This document shows, piece after piece, positions 53,654-63,117 of a DNA stretch of 64,000 bases. The DNA lies in the NCBI GenBank assembly GCA_030524175.1, contig JAUNHC010000006.1, positions 1 through 64,000 of the forward strand. The letters are read 5' to 3'. The DNA comes from Eubacteriales bacterium. Lineage in GTDB: Bacteria; Bacillota; Clostridia; Lachnospirales; Lachnospiraceae. Numbering within the stretch: the first letter of the stretch is position 1; every line of letters begins with the position of its first letter. The translations under genes and the position numbers were made by a program. The notes below the pieces were generated by a model. That model ran no database searches. It was not told where the DNA came from and saw only the letters and a list, made by a program, of their open reading frames with translations.

Positions 53654-55645
53654 TTACCAGCTTCCGCCGCCTCCGCCGCCGAAACCTCCGCCGGAAAAGC
53701 CGCCTCCGCCGCCAAAACCTCCACCGCCGGAAAAGCCGCCTCCGCTGCCTCCGCCTCCATTGAAACCTGAATCTTTAGGCGGTTCGGCCACAGTCAGTGC
53801 TCTGGACACCGTATTCATGTTTCCCATAAAGGCACGGTGGAAATAGTAATAATTCCACATATGATAATCAGGACTTGAACCTATATACCACTGTGGTGCC
53901 GGAATAGCCAGACCCTCCAGCTTCTTTGCGAAAATATCTGATAAACCGAACACATAGGTATAAGGCAGGATGTGGTAAAACCACTGGGGATTCTCCTCCG
54001 CCATTGCTTTCAGACGATCCAGCTCTGCTGTCTCAATAAAGTCTCTGAAACCTGCCAGACGTCCCATCCATTCCACACACTGATGCGTCCGTTTTTTCAT
54101 AAATCCGGTAAGCAGCACGCATATACCGCTGGCTGCCGCCACAGCCACAAGGGCTATAACAAAATTAAAAACTTCTCCCTGGCGCCACTGCATAAGATAA
54201 CTTCCCGCCAGCCCCGCAATGGAAACCATGGAAAGACCTGCTCCCATCACGCACATAGAACGCTGCTGGGACTTGGTTCTTGCGTACCAATTATCTATAA
54301 TATTATTAAACAGACAAATTCCAACAAACAAAAGCACAATGTCAGCCACATAAAAAATAGTGCGGAAAACACTCATCTTGGAAAATGCCGACAATAGGAC
54401 CACAAAAACCGTCATAGGCAGAACCGCCAAGACAGAACATACACCCCTGGCAATCCTGGAGCCAGTAGTATAGATCCCTCCTTTGCCGTTCACATATGCT
54501 TTAAGCTGTGTCTTGGAAACAGAAATCGTCTCTGCACAATGAAATTTCAAGCTTTTCAGGGAAACTTCACTGCCTTTTCTGAAAATCTGTTCAAACAGGA
54601 CAGAAGCATATCTTGGAGAGTCTGCCGGAAAAGTTTTATCTGTTTTCAGAAAATATATCTTCCCCTTGCCTCTATCCTCAATTTTCAGATACCCTTTATC
54701 CGCCCAATAGATGATCAGAGACAGGATATCCTTATCCTCTATACTTCCGTCAATAATATATCCCACCGCCGCACTGTCAAGGCCTTCCGGGGGCTGATAC
54801 TGGATAGATGGTATGATCTGCTCATCCCTTCCGAAAAAGAAGAACAAAAGTGCTGTCACCAGCAAAACAAGCAGTGCTGTAAACAAAATGAGCAAGTCCA
54901 CTCTGCCTATGGTATGGCTTTCTGTAAAATATCCCTCTCCAAGTTCAGCATAAAGGGTGACTCCGCTTAAAAAGGGAAGGTCAGACTTTAATGTACCTGT
55001 GAGGGTATTTCCCTCCCATGATAGATCAATAATATCCTCCGCATTGTCCGTAGAGCCGTATTTACCATAATAGAGCCTCAGGGCTTCATGACTGAACTCT
55101 TTAGGAAAATGGAAGGCAAAGCTGCTCCCGGCAGGTATACTGTTCTGCCATGTCATAGGGAGAAGATTGTAATAGGCTTTGGTGAAGTCTTTCTCCTGGA
55201 AGCAGGGCGTCACTTTGTAACGCAGCTCATAGGTCTGGGGGCCGTAAACAGTCGCCGAAGCATCCCCAAGCCTCATTGTAAAGAAGCCCTTGCTTGTCTC
55301 CGCAGTTACCGGGACATTGCACCCTAATATCTCAACTTTTGCATAGTACGGGACACGTGTTAAATTTTCGTCCGCATCAAAGGCCTCACTGTATCCCTTC
55401 TGGGGAACATACCGGTATATGCCGTGGCGGGAAGTGAGCATGTCCACCTGGATAACCTCTTTCACCAAATAGCTGTTGTCTTCTCCCAGCGTGACATCCA
55501 CCTGATAATTCTCGGTTTCCATATTGTTGTCATATTCCACATCTGCCGAAACTGTAGTGAGGCGCTCAATGAAGCCTCCCCCGAAAATCATAACAATGAC
55601 AAAAAACCATATGATGATACTTAATCCGGATGTTCCTTTTTTCAT
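53654..55645 (-). CDS. DUF2207 membrane protein with glycine-rich tail
   Basis: A 663-residue protein: signal/membrane helix at the N terminus, a ~220-residue extracellular DUF2207 domain (ENYQVDVTLGEDNSYLV onward), several transmembrane helices near 258-280, 405-450 and 470-510, a cytoplasmic region, then a C-terminal tail made almost only of Gly with Ser, Phe and a final Trp. Such tails and the neighbour lemA are typical of this family; LemA/DUF2207 pairs are thought to act in the envelope. Exact function unknown. Confidence 0.88.
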   Translation of the reverse strand: MKKGTSGLSIIIWFFVIVMIFGGGFIERLTTVSADVEYDNNMETENYQVDVTLGEDNSYLVKEVIQVDMLTSRHGIYRYVPQKGYSEAFDADENLTRVPYYAKVEILGCNVPVTAETSKGFFTMRLGDASATVYGPQTYELRYKVTPCFQEKDFTKAYYNLLPMTWQNSIPAGSSFAFHFPKEFSHEALRLYYGKYGSTDNAEDIIDLSWEGNTLTGTLKSDLPFLSGVTLYAELGEGYFTESHTIGRVDLLILFTALLVLLVTALLFFFFGRDEQIIPSIQYQPPEGLDSAAVGYIIDGSIEDKDILSLIIYWADKGYLKIEDRGKGKIYFLKTDKTFPADSPRYASVLFEQIFRKGSEVSLKSLKFHCAETISVSKTQLKAYVNGKGGIYTTGSRIARGVCSVLAVLPMTVFVVLLSAFSKMSVFRTIFYVADIVLLFVGICLFNNIIDNWYARTKSQQRSMCVMGAGLSMVSIAGLAGSYLMQWRQGEVFNFVIALVAVAAASGICVLLTGFMKKRTHQCVEWMGRLAGFRDFIETAELDRLKAMAEENPQWFYHILPYTYVFGLSDIFAKKLEGLAIPAPQWYIGSSPDYHMWNYYYFHRAFMGNMNTVSRALTVAEPPKDSGFNGGGGSGGGFSGGGGFGGGGGFSGGGFGGGGGGSW

Positions 55646-55660
55646 GGGTTATCCTCTATT

Positions 55661-56215
55661 CTAAAAAGACACTTTAACATTTTCACGTTCAGTCTCAGAG
55701 TTCACTTCATAGAGAGGCTTTCTCTGAAAACCAAACAAATTAGCCAGGATATTTCCGGGAAACATCTCTGTCTTAGTATTATATTTATTCACCACACCGT
55801 TGTAATAACGTCGGGAGCCGGCAATCTCCTCCTCAACCCGGGCCATCTGATCCTGCAGATTCAGAAAATTCTGATTAGCCTTCAGATCCGGATAGCTTTC
55901 CGTCAGGGCAAAAAGAGATTTCAGAGTTCCGGAAAGGGCATTGTCATTGGCAATCTTCTGCTCCGGGGTGCTGGAATTCATAGCCTGGTTACGGGCCTTG
56001 ATCACCGCATCCAGAGTTTCTCTTTCGTGCTTTGCATATCCCTTGACTGTCTCCACAAAATTCGGGATCAGATCATATCTTTTCTTAAGGGAAACATCCA
56101 TTGCGGAAAATGCTTCCTCACTCTTGTTGCGCAGCTTCACAAATCCATTGTAGGAAGAAATCAGCCACACAATGATCAGAAGAATAATAATACCGACAAT
56201 TGCAATTAAAATCAT
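55661..56215 (-). CDS. lemA: LemA family protein
   Basis: A 184-residue LemA protein with an N-terminal membrane helix (MILIAIVGIIILLIIVWLIS) and a long helical-bundle domain (KRYDLIPNFVETVKGYAKHE, LANLFGFQRKP at the end). Family members are inner-membrane-anchored with the coiled domain inside or outside; role uncertain. Ribosome site AAGGAGGC. Fourteen bases after purB and sixteen before DUF2207. Confidence 0.93.
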   Translation of the reverse strand: MILIAIVGIIILLIIVWLISSYNGFVKLRNKSEEAFSAMDVSLKKRYDLIPNFVETVKGYAKHERETLDAVIKARNQAMNSSTPEQKIANDNALSGTLKSLFALTESYPDLKANQNFLNLQDQMARVEEEIAGSRRYYNGVVNKYNTKTEMFPGNILANLFGFQRKPLYEVNSETERENVKVSF

Positions 56216-56229
56216 ATTACGCCTCCTTA

Positions 56230-57663
56230 TCAGACGTTAATTTCAGCCTTCACTCCCAGTAAGTCCTTGTGTGAATCTAAAATCGGGCGGACCACCTTGG
56301 AAAGAAATGCGTCTGTCTGCTCTTTTGCACGGCCTACGTATTTCGCCGGGTCCATTGTTTTCTGCAGTTCCTCCAATGTGAGATTAAAGGCCGGGTCAGC
56401 AGCGATCAGCTCCAGGAGATTATTCTCCTTTCCCTCTACCTTCACATTGCGTCCTGCTTCCATAGAAAGCTCACGGATACGCTCGTGCAGTTCCTGACGG
56501 TCACCGCCTGCCTTTACTGCATCCATCATAATATTCTCTGTGGCCATGAAAGGAAGCTCAGACATAAGCCGCTTCTCTATCACCTTTGGATATACCACCA
56601 GACCGTCCACCACATTCAGGCAGAGATCCAGGATTCCGTCCACAGCCAGAAAGCCTTCCGGAATACTCAAGCGTTTATTGGCAGAATCGTCCAGAGTTCT
56701 CTCAAACCATTGGGTTGCTGAGGTGATCGCCGGATTCAGTGCATCCACCATCACATATCTGGAAAGGGAAGCAATCCTCTCGCTTCTCATGGGATTTCTC
56801 TTGTAGGCCATAGCAGAGGAACCAATCTGTGACTTCTCAAAAGGTTCTTCCACTTCTTTCAGATGCTGAAGAAGACGGATATCGTTGGACATTTTATGTG
56901 CGCTTGCCGCAATTCCTGCAAGTACATTCAGTACACGGGTGTCCACCTTACGGGAATATGTCTGTCCCGATACAGGATAGCATTCCTTAAATCCCATTTT
57001 TTCAGCGATCATAGGATCAATTTTATCAATTGTCTCCTGATCCCCGTCAAAGAGTTCCAGGAAGCTTGCCTGGGTGCCTGTTGTTCCCTTGGACCCCAGA
57101 AGCTTCATGGTACTGATCACATATTCCAGATCCTCCAGATCAAGAAGAAATTCCTGGGTCCACAATGTGGCGCGCTTGCCCACGGTGGTAGGCTGTGCCG
57201 GCTGGAAATGAGTGAAAGCCAGTGTTGGCTGTGCCTTATACAGAGCTGCAAATTCTGACAGCTCGGCGATAACATTTACCAGTTTCTTACGCACAAGTTT
57301 CAGGGCTTCTGTCATCACAATGATATCTGTGTTATCACCCACATAGCAGGAGGTTGCTCCCAGATGGATGATTCCCTTCGCTTTCGGGCACTGCACGCCG
57401 TAGGCATAAACATGAGACATCACATCATGGCGTACCTGGCGCTCACGCTCCCTGGCAACATCGTAATTGATATCATCCACATGCTCCTTCAGCTCGTCTA
57501 TCTGTTCCTGGGTAATATTCAGTCCCAGTTCCTTCTCTGTCTCCGCAAGAGCAATCCATAATCTTCTCCAGGTACGGAATTTCATATCCGGCGAAAAAAT
57601 ATACTGCATCTCCTTGCTGGCATAACGCTCTGACAACGGACTTACATATCTGTCTGTACTCAT
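56230..57663 (-). CDS. purB: Adenylosuccinate lyase
   Basis: A 477-residue fumarase-superfamily enzyme used twice in purine synthesis. The signature [14 protein letters not shown] (with flexible catalytic loop) lies near residue 288; [12 protein letters not shown] and [11 protein letters not shown] are also typical. ATG at 57663 fits [14 protein letters not shown]. Between purC (21 bases upstream) and lemA. Confidence 0.96.
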   Translation of the reverse strand: MSTDRYVSPLSERYASKEMQYIFSPDMKFRTWRRLWIALAETEKELGLNITQEQIDELKEHVDDINYDVARERERQVRHDVMSHVYAYGVQCPKAKGIIHLGATSCYVGDNTDIIVMTEALKLVRKKLVNVIAELSEFAALYKAQPTLAFTHFQPAQPTTVGKRATLWTQEFLLDLEDLEYVISTMKLLGSKGTTGTQASFLELFDGDQETIDKIDPMIAEKMGFKECYPVSGQTYSRKVDTRVLNVLAGIAASAHKMSNDIRLLQHLKEVEEPFEKSQIGSSAMAYKRNPMRSERIASLSRYVMVDALNPAITSATQWFERTLDDSANKRLSIPEGFLAVDGILDLCLNVVDGLVVYPKVIEKRLMSELPFMATENIMMDAVKAGGDRQELHERIRELSMEAGRNVKVEGKENNLLELIAADPAFNLTLEELQKTMDPAKYVGRAKEQTDAFLSKVVRPILDSHKDLLGVKAEINV

Positions 57664-57684
57664 CTTCGCTCTCCTGCTTCTCAA

Positions 57685-58392
57685 TCAGTCTAATCCAAGG
57701 CGGTGGAACACTTCGTTATAAGCTTCTTCCACATTGCCCATATCACGTCTGAAACGATCCTTGTCCAGTTTTTCATTTGTATTTACATCCCACAGACGGC
57801 AGGTATCCGGAGAAACCTCATCGGCAAGAAGGATTTTTCCATGGAAACGTCCAAACTCAATTTTGAAATCAATGAGCTTCATTCCTGCATTCAGGAAATA
57901 TTCTTTCATAATTTCATTAACCTTAAGTGTGTAGGTTCTGATCTGGTCAATTTCTTCCTTTGTTGCAAGGCCAAGTGCCAGAGCATAGTCGTCATTGATA
58001 AACGGATCTCCCAGATCATCATCCTTGTAGCTGAACTCAAGAATAGGACAAAGAAGCTCTCTTCCCTCTTCAACACCCATACGCTTGGAAAAGCTTCCGG
58101 CTGCCACATTACGGATAATAACTTCAAGGGGAACGATGTCTACCTTTTTTACTGCTGTTTCTCTATCATTTAATTCTTCGATGAAATGGGTTGGGATTCC
58201 TGCAGCCTCAAATTTCTGGAAAACAAGATTTGTCATGCGGTTGTTAATAGCACCTTTCCCTACGATAGTGCCTTTTTTCTCACCGTTGAATGCAGTTGCG
58301 TCATCTTTATAGCTGACGATCACTACATCCGGGTCCTCGGTTGCATAAACTTTCTTTGCTTTTCCTTCGTAAAGCTGTTCTTTTTTCTCCAT
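57685..58392 (-). CDS. purC: SAICAR synthetase
   Basis: A 235-residue phosphoribosylaminoimidazole-succinocarboxamide synthase. [35 protein letters not shown] and the DFKIEFGRF and [14 protein letters not shown] motifs are conserved. ATG at 58392 after AGGTGAAAG. First gene of the operon; its leader holds three 44-bp repeats. Confidence 0.96.
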   Translation of the reverse strand: MEKKEQLYEGKAKKVYATEDPDVVIVSYKDDATAFNGEKKGTIVGKGAINNRMTNLVFQKFEAAGIPTHFIEELNDRETAVKKVDIVPLEVIIRNVAAGSFSKRMGVEEGRELLCPILEFSYKDDDLGDPFINDDYALALGLATKEEIDQIRTYTLKVNEIMKEYFLNAGMKLIDFKIEFGRFHGKILLADEVSPDTCRLWDVNTNEKLDKDRFRRDMGNVEEAYNEVFHRLGLD

Positions 58393-58408
58393 GTCTTTCA
58401 CCTGTTCC

Positions 58409-58530
58409 TTTCTTATGCTTGGCCGAATGGCCATGTTGGTATCCTGTAAGGATTTCTTATGCTTGGCCGGATGACCATGTTGATTTCCTGTAAGGATTTC
58501 TTATGTTTGGCCGAATGGCCGTTTTCTTGC
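58409..58530 (-). repeat. Three 44-bp repeats in the purC leader
   Basis: Units start at 58409, 58453 and 58497 (last partial). Each holds the stem TGGCC-N4-GGCCA (GAAT, GGAT and GAAT loops; the middle one imperfect) and, between units, TCCTGTAAGGA, a second small inverted repeat. They lie in the 5' UTR between the promoter at 58548-58576 and the purC ribosome site. Their role (RNA control of purC or protein binding) is unknown. Confidence 0.85.
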
Positions 58531-58547
58531 ATTGCACATTCGTAGAA

Positions 58548-58585
58548 ATTATATAACATTGCTTTGTTAAAAGCAATAACAAAGC
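58548..58585 (-). promoter_or_regulatory. purC promoter with overlapping inverted repeat
   Basis: TTGCTT (58571-58576), 17-base spacer, TATAAT (58548-58553). The -35 region lies inside an inverted repeat GCTTTGTTA / TAACAAAGC (58561-58569 and 58577-58585), a good operator candidate for purine-responsive repression. Confidence 0.7.
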
Positions 58586-58659
58586 GGAAATTTTCAATTG
58601 CATTGGAATTAATAGGGATTAATGATGGGGGGATGGGATTCCCCGGAAAGTTGTCGAAC

Positions 58660-58899
58660 GGGGAGGAGAAGGAAAGTCGGTGCGGGGGCTATCGCTTGCG
58701 GCGGACATATCTAGGCTTTCATTTGTAGCTTGGGGACGGAAAAGGCGTGCGGCAACTCGCAGCGTTTGCTGATGCAAACGCTGCTCAGACAGGCCTTACT
58801 CCGTGCCGGGGCACGGCTTTTCCTGATCGCTCCAACTGAAAGCCAAGATCTGTCTCGTCCTCGTTCAAAGCCCCCGCACCGACTTTCCTTCTCCTCCCC
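58660..58899. repeat. Nested palindromic repeat A, copy 2 (240 bp)
   Basis: Same 240-bp plan as 48210-48449: outer arms GGGGAGGAGAAGGAAAGTCG / CGACTTTCCTTCTCCTCCCC, identical GCAGCGTTTG / CAAACGCTGC hairpin, inner CCGTGCC / GGCACGG. At least five base pairs differ from copy 1 on both sides so that pairing is kept. Followed after 86 bases by tandem array D2. Confidence 0.85.
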
Positions 58900-58984
58900 T
58901 TGCTCTACGTTTTCTCCCCATCATTGCGTTTGTGTGTTTTATTTGATAATTCTTATAGCGATATGCGTTGGGTATCTTGAGGAC

Positions 58985-59440
58985 TACCGATAAAATTTAA
59001 CGGGTTGGGGATTTTGTGGGTATTTTGTGGCGTTATTTGAAGGGAATGGCCGGGAATCTCGGGGGATTACCTATAAAATTGGGGGAATCGGAGATTTTAT
59101 GGGTAATTTAAGACGTCATTTGTAGGGGAAAGCCGGGAATTTCAGGGGAATTACCTATAAGATTGGGAGGATTGGAAATTTTATAGGTAATTTAAGGCGC
59201 TATTTGAAGGGAATAGCCGGGAATCTCGGGGGAATTACCTATAAGATTGGGAGAATCAGAAATTTTATAGGTAATTTAAGGCGTTATATTAAGAGAACAG
59301 CCGGGAATCTCGAGGGAATTACCTATAAGATTGGGGGAATCGGAAATTTTATAGGTAATTTAAGGCGTTATTTGTAGGGAAGAGTTGGGAATGTCGGGTG
59401 AATTACCTATAAGATTGGGGGATTGGAGATTTTATGGGTA
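58985..59440. repeat. Tandem array D2, 84-bp period
   Basis: Units start at 58985, 59068, 59152, 59236, 59320 and 59404 (spacing 83, then 84 four times). Each opens with TACCTATAAGATT-type sequence paired to AAATTTTATAGGTA, around GGGGGAATCGG; the spacer half is of ATTTAAGGCGTTATTT...GCCGGGAATCTCGGG type, different from array D1. The first unit is degenerate. Confidence 0.9.
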
Positions 59441-59496
59441 GGTTAAGATGTTGTCTGAGAAAAATGCGAGGAAGATGTTCTGGAATTGGCGATAGA

Positions 59497-59598
59497 GTTT
59501 GAATAAAATTCTCTGATGAGGATTTTATGAGTTGGCGGGGGCGCCAGAGCGGGCCGGCGCAGCCATTTCGTGATTCCTTGCGAAGCGATCGTACTGCG
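59497..59598 (-). repeat. Structured repeat C, copy 2
   Basis: Hairpin ATAAAATTCTC / GAGGATTTTAT (59503-59513, 59518-59528), then GAGTTGGCG, GCAGCC, GTGATTCC, GCGAAGCGA and CGTAC. Downstream of the glutamine-type ABC ATPase stop (59671), in the same orientation and distance as copy 1 relative to its gene. The region 59599-59670 is otherwise unremarkable, with GCCGGCCC pairing to upstream GGGCCGGC. Confidence 0.65.
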
Positions 59599-59670
59599 CC
59601 GGTTCCCTCTGCTCTGGTTTCCTTGCTGCCGGCCCAGGCTTCTCTTGCTATGCCGTTCAGCACATTTTTC

Positions 59671-60357
59671 TTACCCCTGATGAAACTTCCCGAGAAACTC
59701 TTTCATGCGCACATTTCCTGAAGAAAATACCTCCTGGGGGGTGCCTTCCACGGCGATCACGCCTTGATCCATAAAAATGATCCTGTCTGAAATATCCCTG
59801 GCAAAGCTCATCTCATGGGTGACAATGACCATGGTAATATGGTCCGCTGCCAAATCTTTGATAACCTTCAGTATCTCTCCTGTAAGTTCCGGGTCAAGGG
59901 CTGAAGTGGGTTCATCGAAAAACAAAATCTTAGGATTCATGCAGAGTGCCCTGGCAATAGATACACGCTGCTGCTGTCCTCCTGACAGCTGGAAGGGGTA
60001 TGCATCTGCTTTCTCTGAAAGTCCCATTTTTTTAAGAAGCTCGGCGGCCTGGGCATAGACCTCTTCCTTCTTCCTTTTCTGCACCCGCAGAGGTGCGTCC
60101 ACAATATTCTTCATGACAGAGAAATGTGGGAAAAGATTGAAATTCTGGAACACCAGTCCAACCTCTCCCTGCTTGATGATTTCTCCGTCATCGGGCTTTT
60201 CCAGGCCTGTGGCACAGCGGAGAAGGGTTGATTTGCCTGAACCGGAGGGGCCGATAATGCTCAGCACCTCTCCTTCCTCTACATCCAGGGAAATATCCTT
60301 AAGCACTTCTAAGTCTTCAAAACTTTTTTTGATATGTTTCATCTCAAATAATTTCAT
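59671..60357 (-). CDS. Polar amino acid ABC transporter ATPase
   Basis: A 228-residue GlnQ/HisP-type ATPase: Walker [11 protein letters not shown]-loop [11 protein letters not shown], signature LSGGQQQRV, Walker [14 protein letters not shown], switch His in VIVTHE. Smaller than the sugar ATPases, without TOBE domain, as usual for amino acid importers. Last gene of the importer; 41 bases after the permease. Confidence 0.95.
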   Translation of the reverse strand: MKLFEMKHIKKSFEDLEVLKDISLDVEEGEVLSIIGPSGSGKSTLLRCATGLEKPDDGEIIKQGEVGLVFQNFNLFPHFSVMKNIVDAPLRVQKRKKEEVYAQAAELLKKMGLSEKADAYPFQLSGGQQQRVSIARALCMNPKILFFDEPTSALDPELTGEILKVIKDLAADHITMVIVTHEMSFARDISDRIIFMDQGVIAVEGTPQEVFSSGNVRMKEFLGKFHQG

Positions 60358-60398
60358 AAGAAATTCCTCTCACCTGATCAGTATTCAGCAATAGTAGT

Positions 60399-61049
60399 TC
60401 AACGGTAGTAGTTCAGCTTCTGTTCCACTTTTTCCATGACTACAGCTACAATAAGATTAAAGATATAGTAAAATACTGCCGCAATAATAAAGGGCATCAT
60501 GGTTGTCTGGGAGCTTGCGATCTGCTTTGCTATGGTAAACATTTCCGCCACAGCCACTACAAATGCAAGGGAAGTATCTTTGACCAGGGTAATAACCTCG
60601 TTTGTCACTGAGGGCAGGATCCGTTTGATCACCTGGGGCAGAATAATGCGGAAAAATGTCTGCACCTTATTGTATCCCAGGATTTTTGCTGCCTCATACT
60701 GTCCCACAGGCATGGATTCAATCCCGCCCCGGTAAATCTCAGCAAAGTAAGCAGCATAATTCACCGCAAAGGCAATGAATACTGCGATCAGGCTGTATCC
60801 CATAGAAATCCTGATTCCAAAAATAAAGTACGGTCCGAAATAAACCACCATTAACTGCAGCATCAGCGGGGTACCCCGCATTATGGATATGTATGCGGTG
60901 ACTATTCCCCGGATGACCGGATTTTTAGACATCCTCCCAAAACAGATGATCAACCCAAGGGGCAGCGAAAACAGCAGGGTTACAAAAAAAATCTCTACAG
61001 AGACCAGCATTCCTCCTGCAAGCTGCTGTAGCATAACACTTAAGCTCAT
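60399..61049 (-). CDS. Polar amino acid ABC transporter permease
   Basis: A 216-residue HisM/GlnP-type permease with five predicted helices and the conserved MRGTPLMLQLMVVYFG and EIYRGGIESMPVGQYEAAKILG segments. Ribosome site AGGAGGA. Forms the channel of the 59.7-62.2 kb importer. Confidence 0.94.
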   Translation of the reverse strand: MSLSVMLQQLAGGMLVSVEIFFVTLLFSLPLGLIICFGRMSKNPVIRGIVTAYISIMRGTPLMLQLMVVYFGPYFIFGIRISMGYSLIAVFIAFAVNYAAYFAEIYRGGIESMPVGQYEAAKILGYNKVQTFFRIILPQVIKRILPSVTNEVITLVKDTSLAFVVAVAEMFTIAKQIASSQTTMMPFIIAAVFYYIFNLIVAVVMEKVEQKLNYYR

Positions 61050-61120
61050 GGCTTTTCCTCCTAAATATTTCTCTCGCGGAACATTGTCGCTGTATTGCGT
61101 ACATTCTTCTAAAGAGCAAG

Positions 61121-61192
61121 AAAAGAGGGTGCTTAACGTACCCTCTGTCTCTCAGTATTCATATCACTGCAGCAGGATCTTGACCCTGCTGC
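61121..61192 (-). terminator. Two stem-loops between SBP and permease genes
   Basis: First AGAGGGT / ACCCTCT (61124-61146) followed on the minus strand by TTTTCTTG, a terminator-like hairpin; second GCAGCAGG / CCTGCTGC (61169-61192). Together they should reduce transcription from the SBP gene into the permease and ATPase. Confidence 0.75.
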
Positions 61193-61314
61193 TTATATTT
61201 ATTGCTTAACACTGTTAAGCTGATCTTTATTCGCTCATTCAGTTTTCGTACGATCTGCGCAGTGACTGCACAGGCTTATCTGAACTGTTGCCTTTATTCT
61301 GCATCAGCCTCTGC

Positions 61315-62184
61315 TTACTCTGCTGCTTCTTTGTCGTCTGCTGCATCGGCATTTTCCGCTTCGTCTGCTTTCGCATCATCTGCATTTATCTCATCGCCAA
61401 GGCAAAGCATATCAGCTACTTCATACTGCTCTGCAAGCTTGTCAATCTCTCCTGCTTCATACAGCTTAATAACCTCAGCCCATACGGTATCTTTAAGCTC
61501 ATCGTTGCCCTTCTTGAATCCAATACCGTACTGTTCGCTCTGGATCGGCTCATCAAGAATGATATATTTGCCTTCTTCTCTCTGTGCCAGCTGATATTTG
61601 GCAACACCGATATCTACAGCCACTGCATCTGCAGCTCCTGAATCAATATTCATAAATGCAGTGTTATAATCGGGATTCTCTGTAAGTGAACCGAAGCTTT
61701 CTGTAAGCTCCTTGTTGTCATCACCGTTCAATGCAGTCAGTGCGGCAGAAGCAGCCTGTACCACAACATTCTTGCCTGCCAGATCTGCCAACTTCTCAAT
61801 GCCGGAATCTGCTGCCACTACCATTACCTGTTCATTGTTCAGGTACGGGTCTGACCATGTATAGTCATCCTCACGTCCATTGATGGTAAAACCATTCCAG
61901 ATACAGTCGATATTTCCGGAATTCAACTCCATATCCTTGGAATCCCAGTTAACCGGCTTCTTCACCAGTTCCCATCCAAGGTTATCACATACCTTCTGGG
62001 CAACATCCAGATCGAATCCGACATAATCTCCATTGTCGTCCATATATCCGAAAGGCGGGTACTCTGCATCAAACCCTACTGTAAAGGTAGTTCTTTCATC
62101 TTCTGCTGCCTGTGCAGTCACACCTGTCATCATTCCCGCAGTCATCACCGCTGCCATCATTATTGCCAGTGTTCTCTTTTTCAT
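61315..62184 (-). CDS. Amino acid ABC transporter binding protein
   Basis: A 289-residue family 3 (amino acid type) binding protein: FTVGFDAEYPPFGYMDDNGDYVGFDLDVA is the N-terminal lobe signature. Signal peptide ends in VTAQA-AED, without lipobox cysteine. The C terminus is an acidic, Ala-rich tail (ADDAKADEAENADAADDKEA). Ribosome site AGGAG. Probably polar amino acid uptake; specificity not predictable. Confidence 0.93.
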   Translation of the reverse strand: MKKRTLAIMMAAVMTAGMMTGVTAQAAEDERTTFTVGFDAEYPPFGYMDDNGDYVGFDLDVAQKVCDNLGWELVKKPVNWDSKDMELNSGNIDCIWNGFTINGREDDYTWSDPYLNNEQVMVVAADSGIEKLADLAGKNVVVQAASAALTALNGDDNKELTESFGSLTENPDYNTAFMNIDSGAADAVAVDIGVAKYQLAQREEGKYIILDEPIQSEQYGIGFKKGNDELKDTVWAEVIKLYEAGEIDKLAEQYEVADMLCLGDEINADDAKADEAENADAADDKEAAE

Positions 62185-62322
62185 TGATATATCTCCTCTT
62201 TCATATTTTATGTTGTTGTATCACGTAGTCACTCTACCACGTGAAAGTGTATGGTAATCGTATCATATGCCTCACAAACTGTCAAGAGGAAAACAATGAA
62301 TTTACTATGAATAATCCAATTC

Positions 62323-63105
62323 TTATGACCCTGTACTTCTGTGATACTCCCGTGTGAATTCCTCCAGCATGGTGTCAATATTCCGGGAATAAACTTCCTT
62401 TTCGGGACGTTTGGCAAAATGCTCTAGGTCTTCCTTGATTTCCTGTCTCAGTTCTTCTTCCACATCCAGCTCTGTAAGCTTACTTTCGTATTCTATAGGG
62501 GTACATATGCTCTGACAGGCCAGGAGATAAGACTTAAGCGCCTCCCTGCTCTGGCTGATCTCATATGCTTTCCGGAAACAGTCAAGGGCTTTCTCCATCT
62601 GAAAGAGATAGCTGCACGCACACCCCAGATTGTGATAAACATTTTCTCTCAGCCCATCGCTGATCTTTTCCAGGTCATCCCGCTGCAAAAGCTTTTCATA
62701 TACACGTATGGCATTGACATACATGCCGTTCTCCACAAGGGAATCCCCCTTGCGCTTCTCTCTGACAGCAGGTGCCTCTGCATCAAGCTTTGCCAGCTGA
62801 CCGTTAAGAATGCGCAGTTCCTCATAGGAAAGATAATTGATTTCTTTAAAAACCGGATACAGAACATCCTCCGCACTGGCGAATTTGCCCAGATGAGGAC
62901 GAAGTTTGGCTGCCAGTCTGGGCAGCTCCAGTTCCTCCTGTATCCAGGTACACAGACCTTCATTGATAATGGTTTTGTCCACCAGATACAGATTGTGGTA
63001 CAGGTAATAGCAAAGCTCTTCCAGAGAGTAAATATTAGTGCTGATATTCTCTATAAAATACGGTGTCTCTGCCTTCTTAGTCTGACATAAAATATATCCG
63101 CTCAT
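62323..63105 (-). CDS. Tetratricopeptide-like protein of unknown function
   Basis: A 260-residue, mostly helical protein with TPR-like repeats (about 130-200: NGMYVNAIRVYEKLL, ENVYHNLGCACSYLFQMEKALDCFRKAYE) and a charged C terminus. The N-terminal 110 residues do not resemble anything I recognise. It starts 12 bases after the DUF5716-like gene and uses ribosome site GAGGAGG. Probably forms a functional pair with that protein, as in other Lachnospiraceae. Confidence 0.8.
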   Translation of the reverse strand: MSGYILCQTKKAETPYFIENISTNIYSLEELCYYLYHNLYLVDKTIINEGLCTWIQEELELPRLAAKLRPHLGKFASAEDVLYPVFKEINYLSYEELRILNGQLAKLDAEAPAVREKRKGDSLVENGMYVNAIRVYEKLLQRDDLEKISDGLRENVYHNLGCACSYLFQMEKALDCFRKAYEISQSREALKSYLLACQSICTPIEYESKLTELDVEEELRQEIKEDLEHFAKRPEKEVYSRNIDTMLEEFTREYHRSTGS

Positions 63106-63117
63106 CTCTAGCCTCCT

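Noticed and set aside
53575-53846. Ala- and Pro-rich ORFs near the purA start
   Set aside because: They are frame-shifted or antisense readings of the glycine-rich tail codons of the DUF2207 gene.
58393-58547. Purine riboswitch in the purC leader
   Set aside because: The leader consists of three 44-bp repeats; the conserved three-way-junction core of guanine/adenine riboswitches is not present.
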